Of a stretch of DNA of 64,000 nt, positions 61,314-64,000 are shown one piece after another. This DNA comes from Negativicoccus succinicivorans (lineage in GTDB: Bacteria > Bacillota > Negativicutes > Veillonellales > Negativicoccaceae). The position numbers and the translations under genes are program-made. Below the pieces are notes generated by a model. The model saw only the letters and a list, made by a program, of their open reading frames with translations. It was not told the DNA's origin and searched no databases. Each line of letters opens with the position of its first letter. The first letter of the stretch is position 1. The stretch covers positions 124,001-188,000 of the forward strand of contig NZ_JACHHI010000003.1 of assembly GCF_014207605.1 (NCBI RefSeq), given 5' to 3'.

Positions 61314-62234
61314 TTACTGCTTGTAGTGAATCACCAAGTGGCGATTATCCAGTTCGCCCTCACTCTTCGTGTAGACGTCCGGATCGTCCTGCAATGTCAG
61401 ATGAATGATTTTGCGTTCATACGCATTCATCGGCTCCAACACCAAGGGGCGTTGGCTGCGTTTGACGCGGTTCGCCATGCGAATGGCCAGCGATTCCAGA
61501 GTCGCCTGCCGACGTTCGCGGTAATCTTCCACGTCGAGCATGACGAAATACCGACCGCGACCGCTCTGATTGGCCGCTAAATTGGTCAGATACTGCAACG
61601 AGTCCAACGTTTTGCCGTGTTTACCGATCAAAACGCCTAACCCGCGGCCGTGTAATTGTAATAAAATCCGTTCCGTCGTAAGACGTTTTTCGATCATCAC
61701 ATCGAGGCCCATCGCATCGGTGACGGATTGTAAAAAGGCTTTAGCGCGCTGCGCCGTTTCCGCCTGTTCATCCGCCGAAAATGCGCTTTGAGGGCGATGA
61801 TTTGTCACCGCCTCGGCGGCCGCATCGTCGTTCTCCGCTGCATCCGCTCCGGCTTTCTCTTCCGCTGCTTGCGGCTCCTCTGCGACGGTCGCCGACGTTT
61901 CGATGACCGGCTCTTCGTTTTGCACTTCGATACCCGTGGCGGCTTCGAGACCTGCGGACATTTGAGCCTGACGCTCCGACGCTTCCGTCAATTCTTCGCG
62001 CGGTACGATATAATCCGCTTTCGCGATCTCTTCATCGACTTCCGATTCCGTCAGCTCACCATACAATTTGGTAACCAGGATGCGCGCCTCTTTAGCGCCG
62101 ATACCGAAGATACCCTTTGACCCCTCCGACAGTACATCTACATTCACTTCACCGCGCGCGACTTGCAGCTCTGCTAACGCTTTCGCGGTAGCTTCTTCCA
62201 CGGTTTTGCCCGTAAACTCGATTGGATGGCTCAT
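61314..62234 (-). CDS. jag: RNA-binding protein Jag/KhpB
   Basis: A 306-aa protein with a Jag-N domain (1-55, EEATAKALAELQVARGEV ... GIFGIGAKEA), an acidic Ala/Glu-rich linker (about 75-150), a KH domain with GKHG, and an R3H domain (NAYERKIIHLTL). Jag/KhpB binds RNA with KhpA and affects cell size and division in Firmicutes. It starts 4 bases inside the yidC end (ATGA). Confidence 0.93.
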   Translation of the reverse strand: MSHPIEFTGKTVEEATAKALAELQVARGEVNVDVLSEGSKGIFGIGAKEARILVTKLYGELTESEVDEEIAKADYIVPREELTEASERQAQMSAGLEAATGIEVQNEEPVIETSATVAEEPQAAEEKAGADAAENDDAAAEAVTNHRPQSAFSADEQAETAQRAKAFLQSVTDAMGLDVMIEKRLTTERILLQLHGRGLGVLIGKHGKTLDSLQYLTNLAANQSGRGRYFVMLDVEDYRERRQATLESLAIRMANRVKRSQRPLVLEPMNAYERKIIHLTLQDDPDVYTKSEGELDNRHLVIHYKQ

Positions 62235-62917
62235 TTGGCACCTGCTCCCTTCGGCTTTTCACGAAACATGATAAACTGTTGCGCCATCTGGAATAAGTTG
62301 GAAACGACCCAATAAATAACCAGACCGCTCGGAAAACTCAAACTGATGTAGCCGATGAAAAGCGGCATAAAGACCAGCATGATTTTTTGTTGCTGCGCCG
62401 CCATAGAACCCGCCGGATTGTTGCTGCTCATCGTTTGCTTTTGCATGATGAACGTCGACAGCGCGGACAAAACCGGTAAAATATAGAACGGATCGGTCGC
62501 GCCCAGGCTCGGCAGCCATAAAAAGCTGATATGTTCGGGATCGTATTGGTAACTGCGCAACGCGTAGAAAATCGAAATCAAAAACGGCATCTGAATCAGC
62601 ATCGGCAGGCACCCCGACAACGGATTGACGCCCAGCTCCTGATACATCTTCGTCATTTCCATTTGAATCCGTTGCGGATCCCCTTTATATTTCTTTTGAA
62701 TCTCCTGAATGCGCGGCTGCATTTCCTGCATGCTCTTCATCGAGCGGATCTGCTTAATCGCCAGCGGCAAAAGCAGCACGCGAATCAGAATCGTCATTAC
62801 AATAATTGCGATCCCGTAACTCGGGAATCCCGCCATCTGCGTCAATTCGTAGCAAAACGATAAAAAATGTTGCATAATCGACGCTAAGAAATCAATGGCG
62901 TCACTGAATATACTCAC
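62231..62917 (-). CDS. yidC: Membrane protein insertase YidC/Oxa1 (short form)
   Basis: A 228-aa insertase with five helices and no large periplasmic domain. The positively charged groove residue is the Arg in [11 protein letters not shown]; then a helical hairpin ([19 protein letters not shown]), [14 protein letters not shown] and [15 protein letters not shown]. The start is GTG at 62917 with AAAGGAGG. The short form is usual in Firmicutes, although a diderm relative might be expected to have a longer one. Confidence 0.94.
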   Translation of the reverse strand: MSIFSDAIDFLASIMQHFLSFCYELTQMAGFPSYGIAIIVMTILIRVLLLPLAIKQIRSMKSMQEMQPRIQEIQKKYKGDPQRIQMEMTKMYQELGVNPLSGCLPMLIQMPFLISIFYALRSYQYDPEHISFLWLPSLGATDPFYILPVLSALSTFIMQKQTMSSNNPAGSMAAQQQKIMLVFMPLFIGYISLSFPSGLVIYWVVSNLFQMAQQFIMFREKPKGAGAK

Positions 62918-63158
62918 TCGGTTCCTCCTTTAAGGATGCGCGGGCAGGCGGCACGGGATCATAGCCTCCCGGATGCAAGGGATGACACTTCAGCAGGCGT
63001 CGCAACGCCAGCCAACTTCCCCGCCGGGGTCCGAAGCGCAGTATCGCTTCGCGGGCATAACTGCTGCACGTCGGATAAAACCGACATGTCGGCGGTTTCA
63101 ACGGTGAAAGAAAGCGACGGTAAAAGTCGATCATACCGATTAAGATACGCGTCAACAT
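62901..63158 (-). CDS. yidD: Membrane protein insertion efficiency factor YidD
   Basis: An 85-aa protein with the family pattern [40 protein letters not shown] and [14 protein letters not shown]. It overlaps rnpA by 7 bases and yidC by 17 bases. Confidence 0.94.
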   Translation of the reverse strand: MLTRILIGMIDFYRRFLSPLKPPTCRFYPTCSSYAREAILRFGPRRGSWLALRRLLKCHPLHPGGYDPVPPARASLKEEPSEYIQ

Positions 63159-63499
63159 TGCAAAAGTTTCGCCCTTCTGAGCACATATAATAAATCCCGC
63201 TCCGCTTCCGCGTATGACGCTTGCGCCAACCGCTTGCGTCCCACCAAAACCAAGTGATAACCCGGCTTCAGCTGCGGCCGATGCAGGCGATACGCTTCAC
63301 GAAGCAAACGGCGCGCACGGTTTCGGGCGACCGCATTGCCTACCTTTTTGCCGGTGACAAAGCCGACCCGTGTGGGTTCGCCCTGTCGCGGCAGCACATA
63401 CAGTACCAGACGATTGGCAATCACGGCACGACCGTGCTGATAGACACGCCGGTACTCATAGCCCTGCGTAATTCGATCTGCTTTTTTCAATTCGTGCAT
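63152..63499 (-). CDS. rnpA: Ribonuclease P protein component
   Basis: A 115-aa basic protein with the RNR motif [19 protein letters not shown] and VGFVTGKK. It helps the RNase P RNA to process tRNA 5' ends. It is 64 bases downstream of rpmH, separated by a long hairpin (63519-63552). Confidence 0.95.
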   Translation of the reverse strand: MHELKKADRITQGYEYRRVYQHGRAVIANRLVLYVLPRQGEPTRVGFVTGKKVGNAVARNRARRLLREAYRLHRPQLKPGYHLVLVGRKRLAQASYAEAERDLLYVLRRAKLLQC

Positions 63500-63518
63500 G
63501 ACAACCGTCCCTTATGTA

Positions 63519-63552
63519 TACAAAGAACTTGGCCGAGGCCAAGTTCTTTGTA
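63519..63552 (-). other. Long perfect hairpin between rpmH and rnpA
   Basis: A 16-bp perfect stem with arms TACAAAGAACTTGGCC and its complement separated by GA lies in the 64-base gap. No T-run follows on the minus strand, so it is more likely a processing or stabilising element that separates rpmH and rnpA messages than a simple terminator. Confidence 0.7.
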
Positions 63553-63563
63553 TCGCCTCTCGC

Positions 63564-63698
63564 TTAGGCGGATAATTTTTTTCTGCCTTTCAATCTTCTT
63601 CTTTTCAAGACCATGCGGCCGCCTTTAGTTTTCATACGTTCCCGAAAACCGTGGGTACGTTTGCGCCAAAGCACATTCGGTTGATACGTCCGTTTCAT
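63564..63698 (-). CDS. rpmH: 50S ribosomal protein L34
   Basis: A 44-aa highly basic protein, [19 protein letters not shown] ... KGRKKLSA, unmistakably L34. The start at 63698 has GGAGG 7 bases upstream. It has a consensus promoter at 63751-63779. Confidence 0.98.
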   Translation of the reverse strand: MKRTYQPNVLWRKRTHGFRERMKTKGGRMVLKRRRLKGRKKLSA

Positions 63699-63750
63699 GT
63701 CTGCACCTCCTTCTAGCATTAGGTGAATCAGTTCATACCATAACAAAGTA

Positions 63751-63779
63751 ATTATATTGAAAAAGTTTGTCGCTGTCAA
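63751..63779 (-). promoter_or_regulatory. Promoter of rpmH
   Basis: Consensus TTGACA (63774-63779) and TATAAT (63751-63756) separated by exactly 17 bases, as expected for a ribosomal protein gene. Confidence 0.93.
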
Positions 63780-63871
63780 TCAAAAGGCTTGTCATTGTCA
63801 AAAAATGCTTTGTTTTTCAATGTATATAAAAAGGTTTTTCAGTAAAATTTTTATTTTTCTTTATTTTCTGC

Positions 63872-63899
63872 TTGAAGTGTTGTCAGCCTGTGTTATAAT
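63872..63899 (+). promoter_or_regulatory. Promoter of the BrnQ-like gene
   Basis: TTGAAG (63872-63877) and TATAAT (63894-63899) are 16 bases apart with TGT before the -10. Divergent from rpmH. Confidence 0.7.
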
Positions 63900-63930
63900 T
63901 AGTGAAATATCTTTTAAGGGGTGATGAAAA

Positions 63931-64000
63931 ATGCGAGGACGGACTATTTCTCGTTCTGCCTATGTATCCATAGGCCTCATGTTATTTGCATTATTTTTCG
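63931..64000 (+). CDS. BrnQ-like branched-chain amino acid:cation symporter, N-terminal fragment
   Basis: The ATG at 63931 follows AAGGGG and opens MRGRTISRSAYVSIGLMLFALFF to the window end. The segment YVSIGLMLFALFF matches the first helix of LIVCS/BrnQ transporters (compare FIGSMLFGLFFGAGN). Only 23 residues are visible, so the call is tentative. The gene occupies the place where dnaA often stands opposite rpmH. Confidence 0.55.
   Translation, partial: MRGRTISRSAYVSIGLMLFALFF

Noticed and set aside
63700-63930. oriC between rpmH and the BrnQ-like gene
   Set aside because: The stretch is AT-rich but contains no DnaA-box-like 9-mers and is accounted for by two divergent promoters.

Overview
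The window is ordinary bacterial chromosome with about 60 protein genes and six tRNA genes. I see no prophage, insertion sequence or CRISPR array. The gene set suggests a diderm Firmicute of the class Negativicutes, possibly a Veillonella- or Negativicoccus-like organism. The basis is AddAB rather than RecBCD, a single long PurL with fused glutaminase, a Liv amino-acid transporter, an EF-G-2 paralogue, a short YidC beside Jag, mreBCD followed by minD and rodA, and many exported small proteins with Firmicute-type ribosome binding sites. This is inference from gene content; no rRNA is present.

Almost all genes lie on the minus strand. The right end carries the block usually found next to the replication origin (rpmH-rnpA-yidD-yidC-jag-mnmE-mnmG-rsmG, then ppk2, parA, parB), with three ParB-type parS palindromes. 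The origin is therefore probably just right of the window, but the gene divergent from rpmH is a BrnQ-like transporter, not dnaA.

Layout. 1-9.4 kb: xanthine phosphoribosyltransferase, hemolysin III, tadA, tRNA-Ser, several exported proteins, an ECF S component, EF-G-2, and uraA behind a leader terminator. 9.4-21.6 kb: one compact minus-strand run, mreB-like, mreC, mreD, mrdA, minD, rodA, radical SAM, DUF2344, rng, trmB, ftsW, joining cell-shape machinery to RNA processing. 21.8-24.9 kb: sppA and a Yip1-like membrane protein, convergent with an acyl-CoA ligase. 25-30.5 kb: four tRNAs, three small envelope proteins and purL. 30.8-33.3 kb: a small HTH gene, ABC ATPase, ABC permease and an unknown protein, with no binding protein. 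33.3-46.6 kb: addA/addB, an MFS exporter, a GltD-like oxidoreductase behind tRNA-Arg, ychF, a DapL-like pseudoenzyme and an AEC transporter. 46.7-52.5 kb: livFGMHK with a second, frameshifted livK. 53-64 kb: an M23 peptidase, DUF4446, parBA, ppk2 and the rpmH-rsmG block.

The most unusual items are a perfect 22-bp inverted repeat at the break of the second livK, an MreB-like protein with eroded ATPase motifs, a DapL-like aminotransferase lacking its PLP lysine, the orphan HTH/ABC/unknown cassette, a parS palindrome inside a terminator, and the uraA leader. I did not find a clearly new multi-gene system; the HTH/ABC/unknown cassette is the nearest candidate.
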